Shown here: in pieces, positions 20,719-33,200 of the stretch
Layout: each line of letters begins with the position of its first letter
How positions within the stretch are numbered: position 1 is the stretch's first letter
Origin: Rapana venosa
Taxonomy: Eukaryota > Mollusca > Gastropoda > Neogastropoda > Muricidae
Direction: 5' to 3'
Assembly: GCA_028751875.1 (NCBI GenBank)
Contig: CM054155.1
Location: 7,428,756 to 7,492,755 of the forward strand
DNA length: 64,000 nt
Made by a program: the position numbers and the translations under genes
The notes under the pieces: generated by a model
Told to the model about the DNA's origin: nothing
Database searches by the model: none
Seen by the model: the letters and a program-made list of their open reading frames with translations, nothing else

Positions 20719-22862
20719 ATTTTTTTCCTGGTCTCAGACTCCTGTACCTTACAGTCAAAGACGCAGATATAAAACCAGGTTATAGAACAGACCACTCGAT
20801 TCATAACATTGGAGCTCTCATTGAACAAAGAAAGAAAGAGGAGCTCATTATGGAAATTTAACTTATCTCTTCTGAGAGATAAACTATTTGTGGAAGAGGT
20901 AAACAATGTTATAAAAATAGTTATTGAAGAATATGCTGCTCTTCCTTATTCTCGGGAACAAATCATTAATATTCCTAGTGACGAGATTCAGTTTACTATC
21001 CTGATTCAATTGTTCTTAGATGTTTTTACTTATGAAAATAAGATCAAAAACAATTTCATTTGCCACAATGAAAAAGCGTAAAAAACTGTAGACCGCACTA
21101 ACTATTTAGAACAGTATTGAACATCTTGAAAAGAAACTTGTACTGACCGACGAAGAGACTGACAACTTAACAATGACAAAGAGGAACTGGTTTAGGATTA
21201 GAGAGAAACAAAATGCAAGGGGTTTTACTACGTTCGCGAGCAAGATGGGTGGCTGAAGGGGAAAAAGTAACAAAATATTTCTGTAGTCTTGAAAAACGTC
21301 ATTATATTAGTAAATACATGAACAAATTAAGGCTATCAAATGGTAACGTAACATCAGATCATGAAGAGATTGTTAAAGAAGTACAACATTTTTATGAAAA
21401 CCTGTATGCAAGGAAGCAAATAGAGGATTGTGAAATATCAGATCTAGTAGGAAATATCCCTAAACTCACTGATATAGAGAAATCGCAGCTAGAAGGGGAA
21501 ATATCCATGGAAGAAGCCACACAGGGCACTGAAAAAATGAAAAACAATAAAAGTCCTGGCTCAGATGGATTAACTGTTGAATTTTTTTAATTTTTCTGGA
21601 AACAGGTTTGGTCCATTTGTGGTAAGAGCTCTAAATAATAGTTTTTGGAAAGGGGAACTTTCAGCACCTCAAAAAGAAAGTATTATTACTTGTGTATTCC
21701 AAAAGGAGATAAAGAAAAAGAATTTATTAAGAACTGGAGGCCCATTTCCCTCTTAAATGTTGTGTACAAAATTGGCTCTGCAAGCATTGCAAATAGAGTA
21801 AAATCTATATTACCTTCTCTATTGATGAAGATCAACAGGATTTATAAAAAATAGATTTATAGGAGACAACATTCGACTAATTTATGATATGATTCAGTAT
21901 TTAAACAGGGAAGTTTACCAGGGTTACTTTTATGCCTTGATTTTGAAAAAGCCTTCGACTCTATTGCCTGGTCATTTATGTTCAAGGTCCTTTCTGCTTT
22001 TGGTTTTGGCAAAGACTTATGTCAGTGGATATCTGTTTTCTACAAAAATATAAAATCGTCTGTCCTGGTTAATGGACAAATGTCGCAGTGGTTTCCCATC
22101 TCGAGGGTTGCCGACAGGGAGATCCTATATTCGCCATATCTGTTTATTTTGTGTGTAGAAGTCCTTGGTATAATGACTAGACAAGCTGAAAAGATAAAAG
22201 GCAATTAGGATTGGAGAAACCGAGCACAAAATTTCACAATACGCAGACGACACTGAACTTTGTTTAGATGGAATGAAGAAACATTTACAGAGGCAGTTAA
22301 CATTCTTGATACATTTGGGAAGAAGTCTGGCCTGTACTTGAATGCAAACAAGACTGTGGCTGTGTGGCTTGGAAGACAGAAGAACTCACCAAGACGCTAC
22401 AGTCCTCATTTACACATGCAGTGGAATCCTCCAAGGTTTAAGATATTAGGAATATGGCTCTCTAATAATTTAAAGGAATGTGAAGAATTTAATCTGAAAG
22501 AAAAATTTGCTGAAATTGAATATCATTATAAACTATGGCTTAAGCGACAAATTACCCCATTAGGTAGAGTTGCTATTCTTAAATCATTAATTTTATCCAA
22601 GATTGTACACTTGTGGATGTTGTTGCCTAACCCTCCAGATAAAGTAGTTGATTTGATCAAAAAAACAGTGTATCAGTTTGTATGGAATAACAAACAGGAT
22701 AGGATTAGTCGAAAAACAGTTGTTAAAGCTATTCGCGAAGGTGGACTTGGAGTACCAGATATCAAAAGGTACATAAACGCTTTAAAACTGCTTTGGATAA
22801 GACGATTACGAAAAAGTACTCATAAATGGAAAAACATAATCTTGAAAATAACCCTATTCTAG
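20719..22862 (+). pseudogene. LINE reverse transcriptase domain, broken into several frames
   Basis: The RT region continues across at least five frameshifts or stops. Pieces visible in order are a Lys/Glu-rich linker (21213-21590) ending MKNNKSPGSDGLTVEFF, NWRPISLLN at 21732-21758, LDFEKAFDS at about 21937-21963, GCRQGDP at 22106-22126 and an intact YADD box at 22240-22251 in a different frame. Then follow 22260-22862 with GLYLNANKT, RFKILGIWLSNN and GGLGVPDIKRY. Motif order and spacing are those of a normal L1-group RT, so the damage is point-like and no large deletion is needed. It is non-functional. Confidence 0.82.
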
Positions 22863-23030
22863 CTCATCTTGAATATCTTGGCACTGATCTCCATGTGACA
22901 GAAACCATCAACCTAATCACTTTTGGAATAATGTCCTAAAATCATACAAAGAATTTGGAAAGAAGGTTTTCTGTATCAACATCTGAAGAAATAATAGGAG
23001 AACCTTGTTTTATAATGACAAACATTCAGA

Positions 23031-23954
23031 TTGGGAACAGAAGCTTTTTTTTTAAAGAAATGGTATGAAAAAGGTGTATGTTTCATTCATAATTTGCTTG
23101 ATGAGAATGGTCTTTTTCTCACAGTTCAAGAGTTTAATGGTAAATATAATCTACAGACTGATTTTATTACATACATGGGATGTGTACAAGCTGTTAAGAG
23201 TTATGTAAGAAAACAACACACAGATATATTTGATAACATAGCATTGAATTGCCCTAAAGCTCTTAAGGTTATTGCATCATATCCCAAAGGGGCTCGATTA
23301 TTTTACAATATCCTCATGCGGGATGATGCAAAACCAAACTGTTGTCAAATATGGGACAATAAATTAAATGCCAATGTCAATTGGAATGGAACTTTCAGAA
23401 AAATTCAACAGATTAAAGAAATTAAACTACGTTGGTTCCAAATAAGAATTACACATAGAATATTAGCAACAAATACTGTCCTCATGCACATGAATGTGGT
23501 TCATGAAAGCAGCTGCAGCTTCTGCAGAAGAGTTCAGGATAGTATAAGCCATATGCTCTGGACTTGTGATTGTATCCAACCTTTTTGGGCACAGCTGGAA
23601 AGATATATAAATCAAAATTGTGAAAATGCAAACAACGTAATGCTGAATGAAATAATTGTATTGTTTGGATGTGATGATGCCTATAGGTCTGACGACATTT
23701 TTGACATGATTATATTACATGCAAAATTTTACATTTACAGATGCAAGATCAATAAAACAATCCCTCAGTTTTGTTACTTCAGGACATACTTGAGAAAGGT
23801 GTTTGAAATTGACAAATATATTTCGTTTATCAACATGACTCATAATAAGTTTGTAACTGATTGGCTACCACATAGACATATTGTCGAATTTGACATTCTC
23901 TTTGATAGCAAATTAAAGATAATCCTCTATTACCTGTCTTTTTTCCCAAATTAG
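23031..23954 (+). pseudogene. LINE ORF2 C-terminal domain with CCHC knuckle
   Basis: A 307-residue open stretch encodes the region downstream of RT in L1/Tx1-type elements. Motifs visible are EFNGKYNLQTDFITYMGC and LRWFQIRITHRILATNTVL. A zinc-knuckle-like CSFCRRVQDSISHMLWTC has spacing C-X2-C-X8-H-X4-C (23514-23567). The frame runs to the stop at 23952-23954. It is the longest undamaged piece of this element. The following 24262-24372 GT/GTAT tract and AATAAA belong to the 3' UTR. Confidence 0.8.
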
Positions 23955-24261
23955 CAAACTGCTGTTATATCTACTCTGATAATTATGTTGTTGTGACTAA
24001 TGGGTAGTAATTATGTGCATTCAAATAGTGTATGGAGGCAGGTGACATGTATCTAGTCTCCACATGGATCAGTAACCCTGCTATTGTTGTGATAGATACG
24101 TATATGTATGTGTGTGTACCAATATGTGTGTGGTAAAATGTTTGTGGACTCCTCTTAGCACATACAAGAATCGTAAGTGCTATACAGAAAATAATTCCAA
24201 ACAAATAACAGATTGCATGCCTATAAAGTGACCAATGATTTGAATTGATAACCCTTTGTGT

Positions 24262-24372
24262 CAGTGTATGTTTATGTATGTGTGTGTGTGTGTTGTGTAT
24301 GTGTGTGTATGCGTGTGTATGTAGGTATTTGTATGTATGTATGTATGTATGTATGTATGTATTGTGTGTGTG
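24262..24372. repeat. (GT)n/(GTAT)n tract in the LINE 3' UTR
   Basis: GT-rich run with GTATGTAT repeats at about 24330-24363. Confidence 0.9.
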
Positions 24373-24727
24373 TGTGTATGTGTGTGTTATGGTATGCTTG
24401 TATGCATATTTATATGTATGTTTGTTGTATCTTTCCCTGTTCCAATGTGTTAGAATGTAACATTTTATTAATATTACCTCATAAGTGTAGAACATTTTTT
24501 GAATTAGTACTTGTGCCTCTATTTACTTATGTACCATTTATTAACAAAATTAATGTACAAAATACTATAGCTAGCTTGAAAAATGGTGTATGTATTGAAA
24601 TTGAATTCATGTGCATTTATGTGTTAAAACGGTGGGGACACGGGTTAGAAATGATACTTATGGTGTTCAACTTATATTTGTTTTGTGTTCATATGCAAAA
24701 ATTGAATAAAAATGTTGAAAAAAAAAA

Positions 24728-24950
24728 TTATTTAGCGCGCGTAAAAGAACCCACGGCAACAAGAGAGTTGTCCCTGGAAAAACTCTGTAGAAAAAGAAGC
24801 CACTCTGATAGGGGAAAAAATTATAGTTGCAGACAAGGAAACAAATAATAATGGGTGGTGCTGCTCTTGTGGCGACGCGCTCTCCCAGGGGAGAGCAGCC
24901 CGAATTTCATTCAGAGAAATCTGCCGTGACTTAAAGTGGTCTGAAAAAAA
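24728..24950 (+). mobile_element. SINE A, copy 1, part 3 (3' half)
   Basis: It resumes with TTATTTAGCGCGCGTAAAAG. It continues with AACCCACGGCAACAAGAG, GGTGCTGCTCTTGTGGCGAC, GAATTTCATTCAGAGAAATC and GACTTAAAGTGGT, the same order as at 58268-58495. Confidence 0.85.
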
Positions 24951-24989
24951 ATGGGCTTTTCGTCTTTTTTTTATCATTTGTTTGATTTT

Positions 24990-25220
24990 TGTTCAGTGGC
25001 AGCCAGCAAAGATCCAAGGTGACATTCTCAAGCATTTTTTATTGTAAAGTTTATAAAGAAGGACAAAATGGCCAAACCAATGTGATGCCAGAATGGCTGG
25101 TGCAGAAGAGGAGAAGGAAAGAAGAAAGGTTGGCTGCATGTTATGTCCAGATACACGCCAACGCCTCTCTATCTTCAAAAGCGGTTGGAGGAGCAAAGTG
25201 TGCATCTGATTGATGATCAT
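24990..25220. repeat. Module F, copy F4, first part
   Basis: GTGGCAGCCAGCAAAGATCC, ATGTGATGCCAGAATGGCTGG and downstream sequence match F2/F3 in order. The rest of F (GTTAAAGCCACTTGTGGGTAC) resumes at about 25630 after repeat M. Confidence 0.6.
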
Positions 25221-25239
25221 GTGCTTCGACGCCTGTCAT

Positions 25240-25597
25240 CTTCTTCGTCGTCGTCGTCGAACGCTCACACAGCAACTAGTGTTGTCTGTTATATGAGCGA
25301 AAATGCGTCACGCTGCCGTTAAGCTCCTGAAAAGTCAGGCCCTGCTGATCCGACTTCGGCATGGGAGAGAATTGTTATCTTTTAAGTCTTTCTGGGTTTG
25401 TTTGTTTTTAAAGGCACGGGAATGGACCAAGACGGCAGAAAATAGACAAGAAGGTGGTGACAGGAAGAACAAAAGCAAGTCAGAAACAAATAGAGAGATA
25501 GAAAAGAGGAGATTTCTAGCACAGAATTCCCAGAATGTAGGGATGCTGTTTATATTGACAGGGCCCCGGCATCCCCACGGGGCAGCCAGCCTTGTGA
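25240..25597 (+). repeat. Repeat M, copy 3 (intact reference copy), inserted in module F
   Basis: The order is (GTC)n, CGAACGCTCACACAGCAAC, CCTGAAAAGTCAGGCCC, GGAATGGACCAAGACGGC, AGAGATAGAAAAGAGG, CTAGCACAGAATTCCC, then the M end with GCATCCCCACGGGGC. The minus strand has a degenerate TATA motif (TATAAACAGCATCCC) near that end. Flanks fit the two parts of module F4. Confidence 0.7.
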
Positions 25598-25699
25598 AGT
25601 CTTTATGTATGGATTTTTTTGCTGCCACTTGGAGTTAAAGCCACTTGTGGGTACTACCATATGACCAGGGGAAATAAAGAATTATTTTCTAGAATATTG

Positions 25700-26050
25700 G
25701 TTGATGTTATAAGCAGAGCTGCTTCAGTGGTAAATACATGAACTGTCGACAAAGAATGGAAATATATACGTTCTACATGTTACGAAATGTTGACAAAGAC
25801 GAGAAAGAATAATACAGTCTGATGTTGATTTCTATATCATGTAAACAGAAAAGACGACATGTTTTAATGTTCAATGAACGTATTTTTAGGGTTGGGTTTT
25901 GTTGTTGGTTTGTTTGATTTTTTTTTTTTTGCTCTGTCAGAAAGATTCTTTTGTAAACATGGCTGTAAGAGATCACGTTTGTTAAAAGCAATTTGACGTT
26001 AAGTTGCCAACTCTGGTTTATTTTTCAAACAGCCACCTTAAAAAGCATCA
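25700..26050. other. No recognisable feature
   Basis: AT-rich sequence with a poly-T run; no gene or repeat family supported. Confidence 0.5.
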
Positions 26051-26057
26051 CACGCAA

Positions 26058-26140
26058 AACACACACACACATACACACGCGCGCATGCGCACGCACGTAC
26101 GCATGCACGCATTCACGCACAAACACACACATACACACAA

Positions 26141-26179
<39 letters not shown>

Positions 26180-26190
26180 GACACACACAC
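26058..26190. repeat. (CA)n microsatellite
   Basis: CA run with GCGCGCATGCGCACGCACG interruption. Confidence 0.95.
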
Positions 26191-26467
26191 AGAAAATTTA
26201 TCTAAGCATGGTTTCATTCGGAAAAAAATATTTTTCTTTTTAGATATGCTCTGGGGGGAAATAACAACACCAAACACAAGCATCCTCTGACGCTGGCTTT
26301 GCCACAGGAAACATGCCGGCATGGAATATTCTCCTATTAACAAGACAAACGTCATGTACACCACTTTGTACCCAAAACAACCACCACTCTTGAAGAATTA
26401 TGTCCCACAAGATAGGAGCAAGCCCACAAGCATCAGCACAATGTGCAGAAAGAGAAGGTCGCAGAAT

Positions 26468-26570
26468 GCACACACACACACACACACACACAACACACCA
26501 CACACACACACCACGCACACACACACATACTCACACGCACACACACATACTCACACACACACGCATACAT
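26468..26570. repeat. (CA)n microsatellite, interrupted
   Basis: CA units broken by CACCACG and CATACTC. Confidence 0.95.
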
Positions 26571-26772
26571 ACGCCAGTAGCAGCAGAATAGGCAGAACGA
26601 GAAGACAGGCATAGCACGTAGGCAAAAGAAGAAGAAGAGGAAGAAGTACAAAGCCCACGAGGATGCTAGTGGATTAGAGAATGGAGGCATGTAACGTTAC
26701 GCTTCAGGTTGTCGGCGAAACAGGCGTAGTCTCCACGGAAACAATCGTGAGCTGGCAAAAGAGGTATGACTG

Positions 26773-26816
26773 GTGTGTGTGTGTGTGGTGTGTGTGTGTG
26801 TGTGTTTTTTTTTTTG
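26773..26816. repeat. (GT)n at contig end
   Basis: The contig ends in GT then a T homopolymer, a likely cause of the assembly break. Confidence 0.9.
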
Positions 26817-27316
26817 NNNNNNNNNNNNNNNNNNNNNNNNNNNNNNNNNNNNNNNNNNNNNNNNNNNNNNNNNNNNNNNNNNNNNNNNNNNNNNNNNNNN
26901 NNNNNNNNNNNNNNNNNNNNNNNNNNNNNNNNNNNNNNNNNNNNNNNNNNNNNNNNNNNNNNNNNNNNNNNNNNNNNNNNNNNNNNNNNNNNNNNNNNNN
27001 NNNNNNNNNNNNNNNNNNNNNNNNNNNNNNNNNNNNNNNNNNNNNNNNNNNNNNNNNNNNNNNNNNNNNNNNNNNNNNNNNNNNNNNNNNNNNNNNNNNN
27101 NNNNNNNNNNNNNNNNNNNNNNNNNNNNNNNNNNNNNNNNNNNNNNNNNNNNNNNNNNNNNNNNNNNNNNNNNNNNNNNNNNNNNNNNNNNNNNNNNNNN
27201 NNNNNNNNNNNNNNNNNNNNNNNNNNNNNNNNNNNNNNNNNNNNNNNNNNNNNNNNNNNNNNNNNNNNNNNNNNNNNNNNNNNNNNNNNNNNNNNNNNNN
27301 NNNNNNNNNNNNNNNN
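26817..27316. other. Assembly gap, 500 N
   Basis: Exactly 500 unknown bases, the same placeholder size as the first gap. Confidence 0.99.
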
Positions 27317-27602
27317 ACTTTAACTTGGAGAGAGCTAGTGGTTTGACTGCTGAGCTGTTCCGTCACCACGCTTCTAATTACACGTTCTCCATAGAGTGCG
27401 TTTCCATGTCATAAACAATACTTAGGAGCTGCCGTTTTTTTGTCTGTATTTTTTTCTTCTGTCCAGCCCAGTGCATCGTTCCTTTCTACCTTGTGGTATG
27501 GAACTTCTGTTCTTTATGGTAACTGACTACAATCAAAAGATAGAAGTGACTCTGGAATTTGTTCTGGGCTTGTTGCATGATGGCTAGTTTACTTGCTGTT
27601 AT

Positions 27603-27966
27603 GCTTTTATTATTTTATTTTGAGGCTAATAAAACAAGCACTCATGCACGTTTCTAATTTTACATCGTGTTCCTATTATCACGCGGTTGTGTAAACTTAG
27701 TCATCTCTTCCCACCGGCACACATTGGCTACTCTTCCGAAAAGAGCACCTGGTTTTCAAGTATGCACAAGGTGTTCTGCGAGCGTTCGCATATGGGGCGT
27801 CGGTTATTGTCTCATCTGACGGACTTTTGGAGGGTGAGGTCGGCACTGATGATAACTCCATGGGAAAAAACCGGCTGCTTTGGGGATGGCTCAAACCTGG
27901 GTTCGAACCCGGACCGTCAGATCGCGAGCACAACGCGTAACGCTCTTACCACCAGGCTGTCCCGTT
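27603..27966 (-). mobile_element. SINE C, copy with complete tRNA-like head
   Basis: On the minus strand: GGGACAGCCTGGTGGTAAG (box A region), CCGGGTTCGAACCCAGG (box B), core CAGATGAGACAATAACCGACG, then GAACACCTTGTGC and the 3' tail. The allelic or paralogous copy at 1790-2115 lacks the head. Confidence 0.85.
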
Positions 27967-28122
27967 CCCTCACCGTTGACTGGTAGACGCTGCACTGACC
28001 TATGTCAGCAATGCTTCAGAACTGCCGTGTGTCAGCAGGGCTTGGTGAGAACCTGGCTGACACAAGTAAAGAGTCTGTAACTCCTTCATCATACCAGATT
28101 CTCAACACTACCTTGCTTGGTG

Positions 28123-28397
28123 AAAGGTAAAGGTGCCCCATAACCTATATGGTCGTAGGGGAGCGAGGCGTCAGAGGTCTCACTTCTCAAGGTTCCAGCA
28201 TATTGAAGGCGGCGCCCATCTCCTCTCCCTCGCTGCTTTACCTTCCCTACCTAAAGAGGCCCGTACCAATTTACAGTTGGGTGAACTAGGGGACTGTACT
28301 GAAGCCAAGGTGCGCAAACGGTCACCCATCCAATTTATGCTGCTTAACATTGGCTGGAGGAAAGCGAGTGCTCTGACCACTGAGCTACCCCGTCCCC
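28123..28397 (-). mobile_element. SINE B, copy 3, with target-site duplication
   Basis: Minus-strand copy flanked by CTTGCTTGGT on both sides (28112-28121 and 28398-28407). The 5S-like block is shortened by an internal deletion (GGTCACCCATCCAATTTATG). Confidence 0.88.
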
Positions 28398-28508
28398 TTG
28401 CTTGGTAAGTCTTGCTACACTAAAGATAAGACACCCTGGTGTTTTCACCCTGTGCCCTATTGACATTGCAAACAGGACCAGCCCCAAAAGAATCCATCTC
28501 CGCAGCCT

Positions 28509-28745
28509 CACTTTTCATTATCTCTTAATGGCGTGCCAAGGAGGGCAGTTATTACGGTTTGTTTTTATTCCCACACACGCCCCACGTTCCCTGCTATCCA
28601 GGGAAAGATGGCCACTGCTGGAACAGAGGGATGTGGGAGTGTCAGAGAGCAGAGAAGGGTGGGTGTACACACACCACCAGGCTGGGAGAGGGGGATGCAG
28701 GGCTGGATGGTAGTGCCAGTAACCACACTTCTTGTCTTCTCGTTT
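28509..28745. repeat. Module D, contig 3 counterpart of D1
   Basis: Same landmarks as at 2613-2850 with a few substitutions, for example GGGATGTGGGAGTGTCAGAG. Confidence 0.6.
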
Positions 28746-29099
28746 GGCTCCTAAGGCAGCTAACCCACTGCCACACCAAACAGCACATAATTATTTTGAT
28801 ACTAAGTGGCTTTATTCATTGCAAAAAATGTGCCAGCGCACTTTGTCACAATAAAGCATGAGGTCAACTGCCTTAGCATAATAAAAAGCAGAGCATACTT
28901 AACAGTTATTTTTCTCCTTTTACTCATAAAGTAAATCACCAGTTACCATTGTGCTCAACACATTTTTTTGATCCTACGTGGCGTTATCATTGATTAAGCA
29001 GTCCATTTGCTTTTTTCATCATGCCATCTATCTAAAGAAAAAGAAGAGAGAAAAAAGATAATACATTGGAGTTGTAAGTAGGTCCTTGGTCTTCTTGTT

Positions 29100-29290
29100 T
29101 GCTTTATTTTCTCAATTATACACACACACATACACACTCACACAAATACACACAGAGATATAGATCTCTCTCCATATATACATGTATCTATATATATATA
29201 TATCATATAATCTATATATCCATAAATATATATTAAAATATATGCATCTCTCTATGTCTCTCTCTCTCTACCTATATATACACACACACG
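29100..29290. repeat. (CA)n/(TA)n/(CT)n compound tract
   Basis: Shorter counterpart of 3595-3815. Confidence 0.9.
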
Positions 29291-29299
29291 TCAAATGCT

Positions 29300-29640
29300 G
29301 CAACACATAACCAACGAAGCACCGGCCCTGAAAGGCAGTCTTTCACTCGTGCTTGGCTAATTCAGAAATTCCAAGTTGCCTTGATCTTTTCTGTGGCAAG
29401 CGAGCATGTGCCTTGGGTGAAAAGCAGGGACATTCATGGAGCCTTTCCCCTTGCTCTCCTAACGGCCAGACTCATGGCTGTCCTACTGGCTGCCAATCGA
29501 TGGAGGGCAGAAGGCAGGGGCAGTGAAAGTGTCAGTGCCTCCTTTGACATTTTCTACTTCAGCAGGTGACAAGGGGCACCATTTACCTGCCCCGCTATTG
29601 ATTCCCAGGGCACACTCTGCCTCCGTGTCAGTTTGCACAA
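29300..29640. repeat. Module E, contig 3 counterpart
   Basis: Same order as 3820-4145, including CATGGCTGTCCTACTGGCTGCC and TTTCTACTTCAGCAGGTGAC. Confidence 0.6.
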
Positions 29641-29719
29641 GAAAGAGAGAGAGAAGGTAATTATCAGTAATAAAGACTATCTACACGCGCTTTTGTAGTT
29701 TTTTTTACGTTCTTATTTC

Positions 29720-29859
29720 TGTGTTTCTACTACTCCTCTCTCCTTGTCTGTCTCTCTGTCTTTCTCTCCCCCCCTCTCTCTCTATCATTCTCTCTCTCTC
29801 TCTCCCCCTTTCTCTCTGTCTCTCAATCTCTGTTTTTCTCTATTTCTTCGATCCTGTCA

Positions 29860-29942
<83 letters not shown>

Positions 29943-30072
29943 CTCTCTCTCCTCTCTCCTCTCTTCTCCCTCTCTCTATTTCCCCCTTTATCCCCCTCTC
30001 TCTCCCTCTCTCTCTCTCTCACTATCTCTCTCCCTCCCTCTCTCTCTCCCTCCCTCCCCCCTCTCTCTCATT
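29720..30072. repeat. Pyrimidine-rich (CT)n tract
   Basis: Counterpart of 4250-4545 with a longer perfect CT run at about 29862-29936. Confidence 0.95.
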
Positions 30073-30229
30073 CAGGGTTGTCTCTTATAATATGTAGCCT
30101 AAATATGAATAGGGATTTTAGATAAATAGCCTTATGAAAGCTGGGGGATTTTGAATGGCTGTAAGATCCAAGTCAAGTCATGTCAAGTCAAAAACACTTT
30201 AATCATCCCATGAAGAGCAATTACAATAC

Positions 30230-33200
30230 TGGGCCTTTTGAATTTTAATCCGAAAGGGGAAACCAAAAATTTAAATTCATATTGTCGTATTGCAAGAGGT
30301 TGAAGGAAAAATAAAAAGTTATTACATTTTTAAAAACCCAAATGTTTCTCTCTTCCCCTAAAAGGGGCCTTTTTCACCCCTTACATTCCATCCCCCCTTT
30401 CATTTTATCCCTTGCTCCCTTAATCTAATCCAAAACAATCCCCCCACACCCCCCCCACCTCCCAAAACACCCCCCCCCCCCCCCCTTTTTTGTCCCTTTT
30501 AAAAAAAACCCTGGGGTCTTTCCTTCCAATTTTTTTTATTAAACCCCAATTTTCTATTTCCGTATCTTTCTTTTCCCCCTTCTTCTTATATCTTTCTCAC
30601 TCTCCCCATCTTTTCTTTTCCCAATGTCTTTTTTTTTATAGCCCCCTTTTAAAAATAGTTTAATTGCCTTAGAGTAAATTGACCAAAGTAAAAAAAATTT
30701 AATTTCATTCCCTTGCTTTTCGGAAAGGGGCAAGGTTTCCCCAGGGACCAAAACCCCTAAAACATTTTGTGAATGTTCTTTTTTGGTAAGAAAGGTTTTT
30801 TTAGTTTTTTTAAAAATGAAACAAATTAAAAACTCTCATTAAAAACATAACCCAAGAGGTTCCCCTTATCCCGAAAAAAAACAAAAAACCCATAAAATAA
30901 CAACCACAAAAAACAACCATGCCTTTTAACTGTACCTTTAAAATAAAAAAAAAATTTAAAAAAAACTTCCAGAAAACTAAGCCGTTTTTTTACCCGCCCT
31001 TCTACCTGGGCGTTTTTTTTGTTCCGAAATTTCGTACAAACAATTTTTTGAAACCAAATCTTATTTTGTTACAAGTAGGGGATAATTATGAAGCAAATTT
31101 TTGCTACCCCCTGGAAATATCTTTAAAATGCTGGTAAATTAATGTAGTAAAAAGGGTTTTCCCTTTTTACTTTTTTCAAAGCAGGGCTTTTCAGTTATTC
31201 CCCAGGAAGGTATAAAAAGGATTTTTCCCCCTTTACTACCCTGTAGTCCCGTGGACCGTGGGGCACAATGAAGTTTTTCAACAGTTTCCCCCCCATCCCG
31301 GGGTTTTCTCGGGTTTTTGTGGGCAATGTTCCACCCAAGGCCACCCACTCTCTTGTGTTTTCCCCATCGTTTTTCTCTGTCCCCTTTTGCTCCCCCCTTG
31401 TCGTTCCCTGTAGGACGCTTGGGGTATATAGTTAAGAAACAAGAGCCTGTAGAAATTGTACGTCCGCATCACCCCTTTCCAGCTTATTTTTTTACATACC
31501 TATAAAGGGTGGCAAAAAAATTGCAACTTTACTAACTTTTTGTCCCAAAGGGTTTTCTATGGCCACTTTTTTAGTGTTGGACATAGGGGTCTCGAGAGAA
31601 GAGCGGGGTGAGAAAAAGCTGCGGGTCAGGTGGGGGGGGGTGCAGGGCTGGAGGGGCGCAGTCTCCACAGGGGGGATGGCCACAAAAAGGTCGGGTCAGT
31701 CTGGCAGTTTGAACGACCCCCATTAAGCTCCCTTGACTACAAAGCTTCCTCTACTGTCAGCCAATTTTTTCTATATCGCGTTGGCCCGTTTAATTGGTTT
31801 TTCAGATGTTCATTTGCACATGTGCTTCATGTCGTACATTTATAAAGATATGTTTTATTTTCATTCATCATGCACTTGCTAAAAACATCACAACATCATA
31901 AAATCATGATCATAAAATACATAAAACATACTACATAAAAATACATACAATACATACTTACACACACATACACACTACTAAACCCACTGAAAATATCTGA
32001 CTTGGTAACTCAAGGGAACATGGCAAAGCTCAAAAAGGGGCAGAAAAATGAAACCCCCTTTAAACCCCCCAACGAAATTTTAAGGACCAATCAATCAGCC
32101 CGGGGCCCGATTGGTCCCGACCCAAATAACAATTCTAATGAACCCCAAAAAATCAATCAGCTTGGAAAAACCATTTGCCACAAGTTTCTATAAGCCAGCT
32201 GGAGAAAATAAGGGAGCACATAGAGGTCAGGAGGGGGGGTGAGTGATTTAGCCACCCAAGGGGAAAAAGACACTGTCCATCTTCAGCTAGACACTGTTGC
32301 ACAAGTGGTGGACAGGGAAGGGGGCTGGGCTGAGGCATTCCTTTTGAAAGGGGGGAATGCGTAATCTAAGAAGGCCAGACTGTGTCAAGGAAAGGGGGGA
32401 TGGCCCGTGATAAGGTTGTCTTGGGTTTGGGGATGGACAAAAACTGGACTGAGGGGAGGGGAAGGCAACAAGGCCCCCAAAAAGAAGTGGAAAAAAGGAA
32501 GAGTGAGAAAACAATTCCAAGCTGAGGGGGGGCTGAAAATTGCGGTGGTGGGATAAACCAAAAATGAAATTTTTTTGTTAGCTGTAAACAAATTTAAATG
32601 AGACAGAATGACAATGAATAGAAAATAGCTTTCCTTTTTCAAGCAAACACTGGCTTCCCCCGTCAGTCTCAGTCATTCCCCATTGTTTGCCATTGTTACA
32701 GCTGAAACTAAAAAAGCCCAACCCGCTTTTCACGACTGTAGGCAAAACATGGCAGTCTGTAAATATCCCCATTTTCCCTTTTCAAAATAACTGCAAATAA
32801 GGGGGATTCTGACAAGGGAGAGGAACAAAGGGAAATAAAAAAAGAAAACTAAAGTTTTGGGCCGTGAAGTCCAAACGAAAAAAAACCCAACAATCGACCA
32901 GGGGGGGGATTTGGCACTGACCCCAAATTAAAAACTTCCCAATGACCCCCCCCAAAACATTAGTGGGAAAGACTCATTTGCCATAAGTAACGTCAGGGGG
33001 CCCGAAAAAAGTGGAGGGGTAAAATACAAAAAAAGGGATCAGGGGGTGCCCGGGGATGATTGCCCCTCAGCGACAGGGGGAACGCACTGTCCCCTCTTCA
33101 GCTAGCACACTGTCTGCACAAGTGTGTGGACAGGGAAGGGGGCTGGGCTGAGGCCTAGTTCCTGGAAAAGGGGGTTTTGGGTAATCTAATGAAGGCCAGC

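Larger units (their letters stand above)
18584..24727 (+). mobile_element. L1/Tx1-type non-LTR retrotransposon inserted in SINE A
   Basis: It is bounded by the duplication TTATTTAGCGCGC (18571-18583 and 24728-24740), extendable by four A residues that overlap the poly(A). The 3' end has AATAAA at 24705 and a poly(A) run at 24718-24727. Coding order is an AP-type endonuclease (20104), RT (about 21540-22860) and a C-terminal domain with a C-X2-C-X8-H-X4-C knuckle (23514-23567). The first ~1.5 kb acts as 5' region and contains a minus-strand SINE C and a TTA tract. No ORF1 is recognisable there. Many frameshifts make it inactive. Clade assignment rests on the endonuclease, GLGVPDIKRY and CCHC signatures and needs a tree. 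Confidence 0.85.

Noticed and set aside
26681..27414. Long ORFs spanning 26681-27414
   Set aside because: They read through the second 500-N gap.
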